Below, one piece after another: positions 44,651 to 52,844 of a stretch of 64,000 bases of DNA. Position numbers and translations under genes: made by a program. The notes beneath the pieces were generated by a model, which did no database searches, was not told where the DNA came from, and was given only the letters and a program-made list of their open reading frames with translations. The number at the start of each line of letters is the position of its first letter. Position 1 is the first letter of the stretch. Location: positions 1,984,001 to 2,048,000 of the forward strand of contig NC_014259.1 in the NCBI RefSeq assembly GCF_000196795.1, given 5' to 3'. The stretch is from Acinetobacter oleivorans DR1. GTDB taxonomy: Bacteria; Pseudomonadota; Gammaproteobacteria; Pseudomonadales; Moraxellaceae.

Positions 44651-46051
44651 ATGTCGAAAGTGGCAATCGTATCTCGTGGACTCGTTGTTTCTGCACTTTC
44701 TGTTGCACTCGTCGCATGTGTAAATATGCAAGCACCACAGCCGACAGCGATTTCTCATATTCCTCAAAATTTTGCTCAGAATTCCTCAGGAACCACCATT
44801 GCGGAGAAAAGTTATAAAGAGTTTATTTCTGATCCTAAATTATTACAGGTCATTGAAATAGGGCTAAACAATAATCGGGATTTACGGACTGCTACGCTTA
44901 ATATTGAGCGTGTACAGCAACAATATCAAATCACAAAAAATAGCCAGCTCCCGACTATTGGGATAACTGGAAATGCAGTGCGGCAGGTTAGCCCATCTAT
45001 TAACCCCAATAACCCAGTTTCTACATTTCAAGTGGGCTTAGGAATGACTGCCTATGAGCTAGACTTTTGGGGTCGTGTTCAAAATTTAAAGGATGCAGCA
45101 TTAAATAACTATCTTGCAACTCAAAGCGCGAAAGAAGCTGTACAAATTGGTCTAATCAGTAACATCACGCAGGTCTGGTTAAATTATGCTTTTGCACAAG
45201 CCAATTTAAATCTTGCTGAGCAGACTTTAAAAGCGCAAGTCGATGCTTATAACCTAAACAAGAAGCGCTTTGATGTTGGTATTGACAGTGAAGTGCCACT
45301 AAAACAAGCACAAATTTCTGTAGAGACTGCTAGAAATGATGTCGCAACTTATAAGACTCAAATTCTACAGGCAAAAAATCTACTAGATTTGTTAGCAGGT
45401 TCTCCTATTCCTGAAAACTTACTTCCAAGCGATTCAATTAAAAATATTACCCTTGAGAAGAATTTTGCAGCGGGTTTACCAAGTGATTTGTTAAATCATC
45501 GTCCAGATATTAAAGCGGCTGAATATGGGTTGCGAGCGGCAGGTGCAAACATTGGTGCTGCGAAGGCTCGAATGTTCCCAACCATAAGCCTTACTGGTTC
45601 TACGGGTTATGCATCTACTGAACTTAAAGATTTATTTAAGTCGGGTAATTTTGCATGGTCAGTTGGTCCAAGCATTGATCTACCAATTTTTGATTGGGGA
45701 ACAAGAAAGGCGGGTATTAAAATTGCTGAAATAGACCAAAAAGTTGCTTTATCAGAATATGAAAAGTCTATTCAAACAGCCTTTAAAGAAGTGAATGATG
45801 CGCTTGCTACCCATGCACATATTGAAGAACGCTTAGATGCTCAGCGCCGTTTAGTTTCTGCCACATCCGCAACATATAAACTCTCAATGGCACGTTATAA
45901 AGCTGGAGTTGATAGTTATTTTACGGTTTTAGATGCACAACGTTCTGCGTACGCAGCACAGCAAGGCTTACTGGCACTTGAACAGGTCAAATTAAATAAC
46001 CAAATTGAAATTTATAAAGTTTTAGGAGGGGGATTATCTAAAGAATCATAA
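44651..46051 (+). CDS. adeC: AdeC outer membrane channel lipoprotein
   Basis: The ATG at 44651 is chosen because it starts the signal MSKVAIVSRGLVVSALSVALVAC with lipobox VALVAC, and GGAGA lies 6-7 bases upstream; the open frame to 44609 is longer by 14 codons. The length (~466) and the repeated halves (KKRFDVGIDSEVPLKQAQISVETA and MARYKAGVDSYFTVLDAQRSAYAAQQG), together with LPSDLLNHRPDIKAAEYGLRAAGANIGAAKA, identify the NodT/OprM family. It is the third part of the pump. Some strains of the species complex lack adeC and the pump then uses another channel; here it is intact. Confidence 0.93.
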   Translation: MSKVAIVSRGLVVSALSVALVACVNMQAPQPTAISHIPQNFAQNSSGTTIAEKSYKEFISDPKLLQVIEIGLNNNRDLRTATLNIERVQQQYQITKNSQLPTIGITGNAVRQVSPSINPNNPVSTFQVGLGMTAYELDFWGRVQNLKDAALNNYLATQSAKEAVQIGLISNITQVWLNYAFAQANLNLAEQTLKAQVDAYNLNKKRFDVGIDSEVPLKQAQISVETARNDVATYKTQILQAKNLLDLLAGSPIPENLLPSDSIKNITLEKNFAAGLPSDLLNHRPDIKAAEYGLRAAGANIGAAKARMFPTISLTGSTGYASTELKDLFKSGNFAWSVGPSIDLPIFDWGTRKAGIKIAEIDQKVALSEYEKSIQTAFKEVNDALATHAHIEERLDAQRRLVSATSATYKLSMARYKAGVDSYFTVLDAQRSAYAAQQGLLALEQVKLNNQIEIYKVLGGGLSKES

Positions 46052-46066
46052 TAATTGTAATTCATA

Positions 46067-46135
46067 TTTCTAGTTGAAGCTTGTTCCAATCTCTTAAATC
46101 AGCGCAAATGAAAAAAGAGTATCTTCAACTAGAAA
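46067..46135. repeat. 13-bp perfect inverted repeat after adeC
   Basis: Arms TTTCTAGTTGAAG (46067-46079) and CTTCAACTAGAAA (46123-46135) enclose 43 bases with a second small complementarity (CTCTT/AAGAG). It may be an extended terminator for adeABC or a remnant boundary of a mobile element. It ends 31 bp before the structured RNA element. Confidence 0.5.
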
Positions 46136-46165
46136 ACTTAAAAAACAAAATGATTATTCAATTTT

Positions 46166-46493
46166 ACTTAAGACTTTCCTTAATTATGTAATTAAATGAA
46201 AAACAATAATTAATTAAATAATTTATAGCCAATTTCACATTGACACCTTAATTTTTGAAGATTACCATTTGCCTGCTGGCCACATTGCCAGTCGGTTTTA
46301 GCAGACCGCATAATAACTCCCGCATCAGAGCCATTCCTTCTGAGGAACAGCCTTGTGTGGTGAACTACTCGTTCCCTCCCGTAGCGGTAGGACGGGAGAG
46401 GGACACCTACGGGTGTGCTAGTTTGAGTTATTACTAGTCTGCTAACCCTCTTCCGTTCTGCCACCATAATTTAAAATGTCTGGCAGAACTCCC
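46166..46493 (+). ncRNA. Structured RNA element, copy 2 (upstream of a TetR gene)
   Basis: The second copy of the element at 20843-21163. The flanks (TTAATTATGTAATTAAATGAAAA; GCCAATTTCACATTGACACCT) and the core are nearly identical. The stems are preserved: CTGGC/GCCAG near 46276; the CCCTCCCGT/ACGGGAGAGGG stem; TTCTGCCA (46456-46463) / TGGCAGAA (46481-46488); and a long-range stem between 46298-46319 and 46425-46445 whose bases differ from copy 1 on both sides while keeping the pairing. That covariation is strong evidence for an RNA. Minus-strand and plus-strand open frames inside it are not credible genes. Confidence 0.7.
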
Positions 46494-46748
46494 TATAGAA
46501 GGAGTTGGCTTTGCACATTCATTATTTCTTGGCAGTCCTTGCCAAAAGCTATAACGACACAACTTAAAAATTTAAAGCAGCTTGGTCACCCAAAGGTTTT
46601 CAGGCTTTAGGTAATTACGACTCAAAAAACTTGCATCAACAATAAAACTTGAGATGTGCCAAGCACAGTCTTACGGCTTTGCTATGCCTTTTTTTCTCCC
46701 AGAAAAGTATTTCTTTTAGAAACAACAAAAATTTATAACGGTAAAACT
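46494..46748 (+). other. Leader between RNA copy 2 and its TetR gene
   Basis: About 255 bp with no gene. The conserved leader TAACGGTAAAA lies just before the TetR ATG, as in copy 1. TGGCAGTCCTTGCCA near 46530 is a small extra hairpin. Copy 1 has only 66 bp at this place, so this stretch is an insertion or has been lost in the other copy. Confidence 0.4.
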
Positions 46749-47291
46749 ATGTCAAATTTAGAAATCTCTTCCAAAAAATTACAGGTTATTCGTACGGCGA
46801 TACGCTTATTTACCAGCCATGGTTTTCACACAGCAGGAATAGACCTGATTGTGAAAGAATCTGAAATAACCAAAACCACTTTTTATAATTACTTTGCCTC
46901 AAAAGAGCGCCTGATTGAAATGTGTATCGCCTTTCAAAAGAGACTCCTTAAAGAAGAAGTACTGTCAATTATTTACTCAAACCGTTACTACACTTCAAGC
47001 GATAAACTCAAAGAAATTGTGCGCTTACATGTCTGTTCTAATAGTCTGTATCACTTATTAATCAAAGCCATATTTGAAATTAAACTCGTTTATTCGCAAG
47101 GTTACCGCATGGCAGTTGAATATCGAAAATGGCTACTTCATGAGATTTTTGATCTGATTTTTAGTCTAGAAACTTGTGCAATAAAACCCGATGCCCAAAT
47201 GGTGTTAAACCTAATCGATGGCTTAATGATGCAATTTCTAAGTTCCAATAGTTTGGAAGAGAGAGATGTCATCCTAGAGCAGTTTTTTTAA
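46749..47291 (+). CDS. TetR-family regulator, copy 2 of a paralogous pair
   Basis: The ATG at 46749 (MSNLEISSKKLQVIRTAIRLF) is preferred over an open frame to 46656, because the conserved leader TAACGGTAAAACT precedes it exactly as in the paralog at 21230. 180 residues with a helix-turn-helix (HGFHTAGIDLIVKESEITKTTFYNYFASKERLIEM) and a C-terminal half sharing YHLLIKAIFEI, EYRKWLLHEIFDL and a hydrophobic LIDGLMMQFL segment with the paralog. It probably arose from duplication of the RNA-plus-TetR unit. Targets unknown. The MFS gene after it may be one. Confidence 0.85.
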   Translation: MSNLEISSKKLQVIRTAIRLFTSHGFHTAGIDLIVKESEITKTTFYNYFASKERLIEMCIAFQKRLLKEEVLSIIYSNRYYTSSDKLKEIVRLHVCSNSLYHLLIKAIFEIKLVYSQGYRMAVEYRKWLLHEIFDLIFSLETCAIKPDAQMVLNLIDGLMMQFLSSNSLEERDVILEQFF

Positions 47292-47495
47292 AACAAGCAT
47301 TTGAATATAAAAGAATAATTTAAAAATATGGTGTGATGAGTAAATCATGAGCGCTGTGCGATCAGCCGAAAAAGTTAATGTTTTGACTTTTGGGGGAGAA
47401 TATTGTTATTTTGTTTTACGTTATTCATAAATTAATTACGAATAACGTAATTAAAATGAAAATAATTGAAAGCGCAACATGGAGAAAGGATGACC

Positions 47496-48800
47496 ATGAA
47501 AGAAGTTGCATTAAGTGATCTGATCAATCAGCAGAAAGTTGGACGTTATCAGAAATTTATTTTGTTCACTTGTTTATTGCTGATGATTATGGATGGGTAT
47601 GACATTCAGTCCATGGCTTACGCCGCCCCAATGATTATTGAAGAATGGGGCGTTCATAAAACCATGCTAGGCGTTGTGTTTAGCGCCAGCTTATTTGGTT
47701 TGTTTGTTGGATCATTTTTATTAAGTTCACTTTCGGATCGTTTTGGCCGCCGTCCCATATTACTGATCTCAACCTTTATGTTCTCCATATTGATGCTGGT
47801 AACACCACATGTCGGCAACATTGAGCAATTGACTGCAATCCGCTTTGTTACAGGAATTTTTTTAGGAGGTATCATGCCAAATGTCATGGCTTATAGCTCC
47901 GAAATTGTTCCATATCAATCTCGTATTTTCACCATGATGGTCATTTCTTGCGGTTATACGGTTGGGGCAATGTTGGGAGGAGGCATATCAGCCTTGTTAG
48001 TTCCTTGGGGAGGATGGCAGGCGATTTTCTATTTTGGCGGTATTGTTCCTTTAATTATTTTCTTTATCACGTTCTTTAAGTTACCAGAGTCTTTATATTT
48101 TTTAAGTGAAAATAGTAAAAATACGCCCAAGATTTTGTTTTGGTTAAAGAAGTTTTATCCTGCATTAACATTTAATTCAGAGATGAAAATCATTAATACT
48201 ACTGAAGTTCAGGTTAAGAAGTCACCGCTTGAGTTATTTAAAAATAAGCGTGCGTTTTTTACCTATTCCATCTGGATCATCAGTATTTTAAATATGATCA
48301 GTCTCTATTTTCTGGCGAACTGGCTACCGACTTTGTCTAAAGAGTCAGGGCTGTCATTAAATCAGGCATTGATGATCGGCTCAACTCTACAATTAGGCGG
48401 TACGATCGGTAGTATTGTGATGGGTCTTAAAATCGATAAGACTGGATTTTATAAAGTATTAATTCCTGTTTTTTTAGTTGCAGTAATTAGTGTTGCTTTA
48501 ATTGGCTATGCTGTTAGCCATATTGTTTTATTATTTATCATCATTTTCATTGCTGGCTTTGCGATTGTTGGTGGGCAACCTGCTATTAATGCGCTGTCTG
48601 CGAGTTATTACCCAGTTTCACTTCGTACCACTGGTGTAGGCTGGAGTATTGGGATTGCCCGTTTGGGTTCGGTCATTGGGCCGTTATTTGGTGGTTATCT
48701 TTCTCAATTTCTGGTCATTACCCATTTATTTGTGATTGCTGCAATACCTTCGTTGTTCGTTATTATCATGCTGGTGATTCAGGCCAAGTACCGATCATAA
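47496..48800 (+). CDS. AAHS-type major facilitator (aromatic acid/benzoate transporter)
   Basis: The ATG at 47496 is chosen because GGAGAAAGG lies at good spacing; ATG 47490 and the open frame to 47466 are alternatives. About 434 residues with 12 membrane spans and the family motifs MDGYDIQSMAYAAPMII (helix 1), LSDRFGRRPILLIS (loop 2-3) and RTTGVGWSIGIARLGSVIGPLFGG. The DGYD motif is typical of PcaK/BenK/MhpT relatives that import aromatic acids by proton symport. No catabolic genes lie beside it; its substrate is unknown. Confidence 0.85.
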   Translation: MKEVALSDLINQQKVGRYQKFILFTCLLLMIMDGYDIQSMAYAAPMIIEEWGVHKTMLGVVFSASLFGLFVGSFLLSSLSDRFGRRPILLISTFMFSILMLVTPHVGNIEQLTAIRFVTGIFLGGIMPNVMAYSSEIVPYQSRIFTMMVISCGYTVGAMLGGGISALLVPWGGWQAIFYFGGIVPLIIFFITFFKLPESLYFLSENSKNTPKILFWLKKFYPALTFNSEMKIINTTEVQVKKSPLELFKNKRAFFTYSIWIISILNMISLYFLANWLPTLSKESGLSLNQALMIGSTLQLGGTIGSIVMGLKIDKTGFYKVLIPVFLVAVISVALIGYAVSHIVLLFIIIFIAGFAIVGGQPAINALSASYYPVSLRTTGVGWSIGIARLGSVIGPLFGGYLSQFLVITHLFVIAAIPSLFVIIMLVIQAKYRS

Positions 48801-48840
48801 GGTTAACTATATACATAAAAGTTATGGAGATAATGGCTTC

Positions 48841-48880
48841 AAATAAGCTGATTAGATAGATTCCTAATCAGCTTATTTTC
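48841..48880. terminator. Convergent terminator
   Basis: The 15-bp arms AAATAAGCTGATTAG (48841-48855) and CTAATCAGCTTATTT (48864-48878) form a strong hairpin with an 8-base loop and flanking T/A runs, between the convergent MFS and hydrolase genes. Confidence 0.85.
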
Positions 48881-48906
48881 ATATGTTTATTGATGACTAT
48901 AAAATT

Positions 48907-49821
48907 TTATTTCGCCTTTGGATGGCTTAAAACTTTTGCTAAAAAGTTGATTTGTTCATCTAATAGTTTTGTTTGCCATGTTCCGCTGTAAAAATCAAAA
49001 TGATCGATTGGGTATTCCGCTAATTCAACTTTACCACTTGCTAAATTAGCGGACTTGCGTGCAGCTTCAGGTGGAGCAACTTGATCATTTGAACCAACTT
49101 GTACCAGTAAAGGACACTTTATTTGACGAGCGAAATTAATTGGTCGATTTCTTGCAACTTCTAAAGCTGTACGGGCACATACTTCGTTACGCCACGTTGG
49201 TCCAGCCATCGATTTATAAGAAGTTTCTGCCCCTGGTGTACTAATCATGGCTGCCGTGCCAGGTTGCCCAACAATTGGAATAACATGTGCTTCTTGGCCT
49301 AACAGTGAGCGGGCTAAGTCTTTTAAACCGTGAGCCACGGCAACTGTTAACTGCTTAAGCCCGCCGTAACGTAAGATCTGGGTAAGGGCGGCTAAACCAT
49401 CTGTAGCTGGATTCATTGATATTACAGCTGAGATTTTTGGGTCTTGAGCTGCAACGACCATTACGTGTCCACCAGAATAAGACGTGCCCCAAAGTGCGAT
49501 ACGGTTTCGATCTACATTGGGTAAGCTTCGCACAGCTGCGATTGCTGCATGATAGTCTTCACGTTGATTTTTATAGGACACATTCTGTCTTGGAAAACCA
49601 TCAGATTCTCCAAAACTACGATAATCGAATATAAATGTATCAAAGCCTGCTTTGCTAAATGGCTCTGCAAAATGTAATAACCCTGTATCTTTTGTACCTC
49701 CGAAGCCATTTCCCATAATAATGCAGGGGCGCCCTCGAGAGCTTTTGTACTTATCGGATGTGGTCGGGATATACCAAGCCGAACATGTAATTCCTTTACT
49801 GGTAAATTTAATATTTTCCAT
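48907..49821 (-). CDS. Alpha/beta hydrolase
   Basis: 304 residues. Oxyanion region PCIIMGNGFGGTKDTG; DTFIFDYRSFGESDGFPR; nucleophile Ser in LWGTSYSGGHVMVVAAQ (GTSYSG elbow); Asp in LVQVGSNDQVAPPEAARK; likely His in YPIDHFDFYSG. This is an esterase of the DLH/X-Pro peptidase-like type, cytoplasmic. It is the second gene of an operon with a Baeyer-Villiger-type monooxygenase (74-bp gap), so it could hydrolyse the ester that enzyme makes from a ketone. That pairing is known in other ketone-degrading bacteria; here it is an inference. Confidence 0.85.
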   Translation of the reverse strand: MENIKFTSKGITCSAWYIPTTSDKYKSSRGRPCIIMGNGFGGTKDTGLLHFAEPFSKAGFDTFIFDYRSFGESDGFPRQNVSYKNQREDYHAAIAAVRSLPNVDRNRIALWGTSYSGGHVMVVAAQDPKISAVISMNPATDGLAALTQILRYGGLKQLTVAVAHGLKDLARSLLGQEAHVIPIVGQPGTAAMISTPGAETSYKSMAGPTWRNEVCARTALEVARNRPINFARQIKCPLLVQVGSNDQVAPPEAARKSANLASGKVELAEYPIDHFDFYSGTWQTKLLDEQINFLAKVLSHPKAK

Positions 49822-49894
49822 AATGTTTACCTAATATATTTAGTCTCTTATTTAGGTTTTACTTAAATAAGAGACCTTAATTTTGAGGGTAGTA

Positions 49895-51427
49895 TTAAGC
49901 TTTGATCTTCAATTCATCTGAATTTGACTCTGGAACAACTGCCAATTTTTTCTTAGGTAAAAGAGCAGTGAAATGTAATGCTTTATCGACAACAGGACCT
50001 TTGTTGAGCCTTTCTAAATCAAACTCATAATCATGTTGAAATTCCCATGGTCCTTCTGTTCCTGCCTTAGGGAACTGAGCTAAACCACGTTGAACATATC
50101 CCGGACTCAAATCAACAAACGGAACTCGCTTCATGTCTTGATTAGCAATCACTGGCGTAAATGTTCCGTATTTATTCTCATCCATGTAGTCAAGTAGACG
50201 GCAGAAGTATCGCCATACTAGATCTACTTTTAAGGTCCATGCGATGTTGGTATAACCAAATGCAAAGGCAAAATTTGGAATATCAGATAGCATCATAGAC
50301 TTATAAATGGTGGTATCTGGATAATCGATTTTCTTACCATCGACAGTCAGTTGAATCTTGCTGAATGCCAGCATGTTTAAACCCGTTGCAGTAATAATAA
50401 TATCTGCTTCAAGTGTTTTACCTGACTTCAGTAAGATTCCATCTTTAGTAAAGCGGTCAATATGATCTGTCACAACAGAAGCTTTGCCCGAAGAAATTGC
50501 TTTAAACATATCTCCATCTGGTACAACACATAAGCGTTCATCCCATGGATTGTATTTTGGAGAGAAATGAGTTGCGACATCAAAACCTTTAGGCAGTCTG
50601 CGTTTTACATCTGCAATCAGTAGGCGGCGCATCACATCTGGAAAACGGCGACTTAATTTATACATTCCTCGGCTGAGTGCAATATTTTTCTTGCGAATAA
50701 TTTCATATGCACGTTGAGGCGAGAGAACTTTATTTAAAGCCAGTGCAATAGGGTCGACACTTGGCATCGCAATCACATAACTAGGTGATCTTTGAAGCAT
50801 GGTGATATGTTCAACATCTTTAGCCATAGCTGGGATTAAGGTTACCGCTGTAGCTCCACTGCCAATTACGACAACTTTTTTGCCTGAATAGTTGAGATTT
50901 TCTGGCCAGTGTTGAGGATGAACGATTTGACCTTTGAAGTCTTCGCTTCCCTGAAACTCAGGCGAATAACCATTATTATAATCGTAGTAACCTGTGCCCA
51001 TAAGCAGGAAGCGCGAACGTAAGGTGACTAAATTTTTTTGGTCTTTTTGTTTGACTTTAACAGTCCAAATGCCTTCACTTGATGAAAATTCTGCACTCGT
51101 TACATAGCTGTTAAATTGAATATGTTGGTCAATACCATTTTCAGTAAGGGTTTCCTGCAAATAATCACAGATCATTTGCGCGCTACCGAAAGTCCTTTTT
51201 TCGGTCCAAGGCTTAAAACCAAATGCAAAAGACTGCATATCTGAATCGGAGCGGATGCCAGGGTAGCGGAATAAGCTCCAAGTGCCACCGATTTTTTCTC
51301 GGCCTTCTAGAATTAAAAAGCTTGAATTAGGACGATATTTCTTTAAATGGTACGCTGCGCTAATACCAGCAATCCCTGCGCCAATGATTAAAACATCAGT
51401 AGTAGTAACTTGTTCTGATGTATTCAT
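49895..51427 (-). CDS. Flavin-containing (Baeyer-Villiger type) monooxygenase
   Basis: 510 residues. FAD-binding GxGxxG in VLIIGAGIAGISAAYHLKK with the acidic end ILEGREKIGGTWSLFRYPGIRSDSDM; the Baeyer-Villiger fingerprint FxGxxxHxxxWP as FKGQIVHPQHWP (~residues 155-166); the NADPH-binding GxGxxG in KVVVIGSGATAVTLIPAM; and an ATG motif, IIITATGLNML. EthA is a similar enzyme. The family converts ketones to esters or oxidises thioamides and sulfides. The adjacent hydrolase, FadL-like porin and TetR gene suggest breakdown of a hydrophobic ketone. Palindromic operator at 51615-51645 upstream. Confidence 0.9.
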   Translation of the reverse strand: MNTSEQVTTTDVLIIGAGIAGISAAYHLKKYRPNSSFLILEGREKIGGTWSLFRYPGIRSDSDMQSFAFGFKPWTEKRTFGSAQMICDYLQETLTENGIDQHIQFNSYVTSAEFSSSEGIWTVKVKQKDQKNLVTLRSRFLLMGTGYYDYNNGYSPEFQGSEDFKGQIVHPQHWPENLNYSGKKVVVIGSGATAVTLIPAMAKDVEHITMLQRSPSYVIAMPSVDPIALALNKVLSPQRAYEIIRKKNIALSRGMYKLSRRFPDVMRRLLIADVKRRLPKGFDVATHFSPKYNPWDERLCVVPDGDMFKAISSGKASVVTDHIDRFTKDGILLKSGKTLEADIIITATGLNMLAFSKIQLTVDGKKIDYPDTTIYKSMMLSDIPNFAFAFGYTNIAWTLKVDLVWRYFCRLLDYMDENKYGTFTPVIANQDMKRVPFVDLSPGYVQRGLAQFPKAGTEGPWEFQHDYEFDLERLNKGPVVDKALHFTALLPKKKLAVVPESNSDELKIKA

Positions 51428-51614
51428 ATCTTATTCCTCTCTACAAATTTCAGTAAATTGAGCATCAGTTAGATTTTCTAAGATGATGAATTTATTAATC
51501 TTCATTTTCCCTGATCCATGGAACTGATGAACAAACGCCTTACTTAAGCTCAGTATGTTTTCATTTAAGAAGTCCCCGTCATAAAAAGGGGCTGTTCAAT
51601 ATTATTAATTTAAT

Positions 51615-51645
51615 AATTACACAATGTCAATGACACAGTGTAATT
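51615..51645. promoter_or_regulatory. 31-bp palindromic operator 1
   Basis: Arms of 14 bp (starting AATTACACAATGTC, two mismatches in pairing) around a 3-base centre AAT. It matches the sequence and layout of operator 2 at 52631-52661. It lies 188 bp upstream of the minus-strand monooxygenase gene. Confidence 0.72.
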
Positions 51646-51827
51646 ATGCTTATTTTGTTATTGAGAATTTCTAAATAATTATTTAAATATTTGAAAAGTT
51701 TGATTTTAAAAATATATAATTCTGATTGTGTTATTAAGTATAAAAATCTTCTTATTTATTTTTTTTCCAAGAATTTGTTCCACAATAGTGCATTAATGCT
51801 TGTCGAATAATTTATTAATACCTACAA

Positions 51828-51840
51828 TGACATCGTGTCA
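51828..51840. promoter_or_regulatory. Small palindrome before the TetR gene
   Basis: TGACA-TCG-TGTCA is perfect; the flank GTGTCAATGA resembles the core of the 31-bp operators. It lies 17 bp before the tetR ATG, a plausible autorepression site. Confidence 0.45.
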
Positions 51841-51857
51841 ATGAGAAATTGGATAGT

Positions 51858-52463
51858 ATGACAACTACAAGACGTAGACCCAAACACGACCCTAAAGTTT
51901 CTGAAAATGAAATATTAAATGCTGCTGAACAGTTTTTAAGTGAACATCCTTTTCGTGAACTCAATGTAGATGAGGTCATGCGCCGAACGGGCTTAAAACG
52001 TCCAGCATTTTATGTACATTTCCGAGATAAGCATGACTTGGCCTTACGCCTTGTTGAAAATATTGGGAAAGAATTATTTACTATTGCAGATAGGTGGCTG
52101 CAAGGTGATAGTCCTCAAGAAGATTTGCGCCGTACTTTAGTTGGTTTGGTAGAAGTTTACATGCAGCATGGGCGTGTACTACGAGCTTTCGGAGAAGCAG
52201 CAGGAGGCGATGAACGTGTGGACAATGCATATCGGAGTTTAGTGCAAGACTTTATTAACGCTGCTGCTCAACATATTAAAGAAGAACAAGAAGCTGGTAG
52301 AATTAAGAAAAATTTAGATGTAGAAGAAACAGCAAAAGCACTTATCTGGCTTGAAGAAAGATATCTTTCTGAAGTTTTCGGACGTCCATCAGAAGTTGAT
52401 CCAAAGGTAGCGATAAGGGTACTTCAAAACATTTGGTTATCGACACTTTATGGTGCTAATTAA
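51858..52463 (+). CDS. TetR-family regulator of the monooxygenase cluster (EthR-like)
   Basis: The start at 51858 is the first ATG; the frame can open at a TTG 9 bp earlier. 201 residues. The N-terminus has an Arg-rich tail, then ENEILNAAEQFLSEHPFRELNVDEVMRRTGLKRPAFYVHFRDKHDLALRLVENIG, a clear TetR helix-turn-helix. The C-terminal all-helical domain resembles EthR. It is divergent to the monooxygenase operon and followed by the FAD oxidoreductase/porin genes, both next to matching palindromes. It is probably a repressor that responds to the pathway substrate, as EthR acts on EthA. Confidence 0.88.
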   Translation: MTTTRRRPKHDPKVSENEILNAAEQFLSEHPFRELNVDEVMRRTGLKRPAFYVHFRDKHDLALRLVENIGKELFTIADRWLQGDSPQEDLRRTLVGLVEVYMQHGRVLRAFGEAAGGDERVDNAYRSLVQDFINAAAQHIKEEQEAGRIKKNLDVEETAKALIWLEERYLSEVFGRPSEVDPKVAIRVLQNIWLSTLYGAN

Positions 52464-52844
52464 AAAAATATTAACTATAAATTTATGAATGTTCAAAAGG
52501 AATTGTTCATTCATTTCTATAATTAAAAAATATATGTGTTTAATATTTAATAAAATTTTTTTCAATTATTTTTTCAATCTCATTTTCCTTTTTTCTAAAC
52601 ATTCTTATCAGAAGCTAAATTTTTATGTTTAATTACACAGTGTCATTGACACTGTGTAATTGTTGGAGCAATATATATTCAGCTCTACGATTTCGTACGC
52701 ATTGCGATAAAGCACTCAACATTTTTTCAGGGAAGAAATTATGTCTTGAGTTTGCGATAAGCCTTTTTTTTGAAAAAAAATGAATAGGCGAAAGTATGGG
52801 TACGTGGACTGAGCAATATCAAATATCAAAGGAAGGAGCATTAG
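52464..52844. other. Intergenic region before the FAD oxidoreductase operon
   Basis: 380 bp without a gene. It holds the perfect 31-bp palindrome and, downstream of it, a GC-richer stretch that must contain the promoter. AAGGAGCATTAG at the end gives a strong ribosome site for the gene at 52845. Confidence 0.55.
52631..52661. promoter_or_regulatory. 31-bp perfect palindromic operator 2
   Basis: Arm AATTACACAGTGTC (52631-52644), centre ATT, arm GACACTGTGTAATT (52648-52661). Every base pairs. Same layout as operator 1, which argues for one dimer-of-dimers TetR regulator. Confidence 0.82.

Larger units (their letters stand above)
51428..51857. other. Divergent promoter region of the monooxygenase and tetR genes
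   Basis: 430 bp with no gene and A/T-rich. It contains the first 31-bp palindrome (51615-51645) and a smaller TGACA/TGTCA palindrome (51828-51840) directly before tetR. Both fit binding sites of the divergently encoded TetR regulator. Confidence 0.6.

Noticed and set aside
46210..46467. Open frames within RNA copy 2
   Set aside because: Same reason: by-product of the structured RNA. The shared part of the translated sequences only reflects base-pairing constraint.
46656..46748. N-terminal extension of the TetR protein at 46749
   Set aside because: The extra 31 codons have no counterpart in the paralog, and the conserved leader before the ATG at 46749 would be inside the coding sequence.
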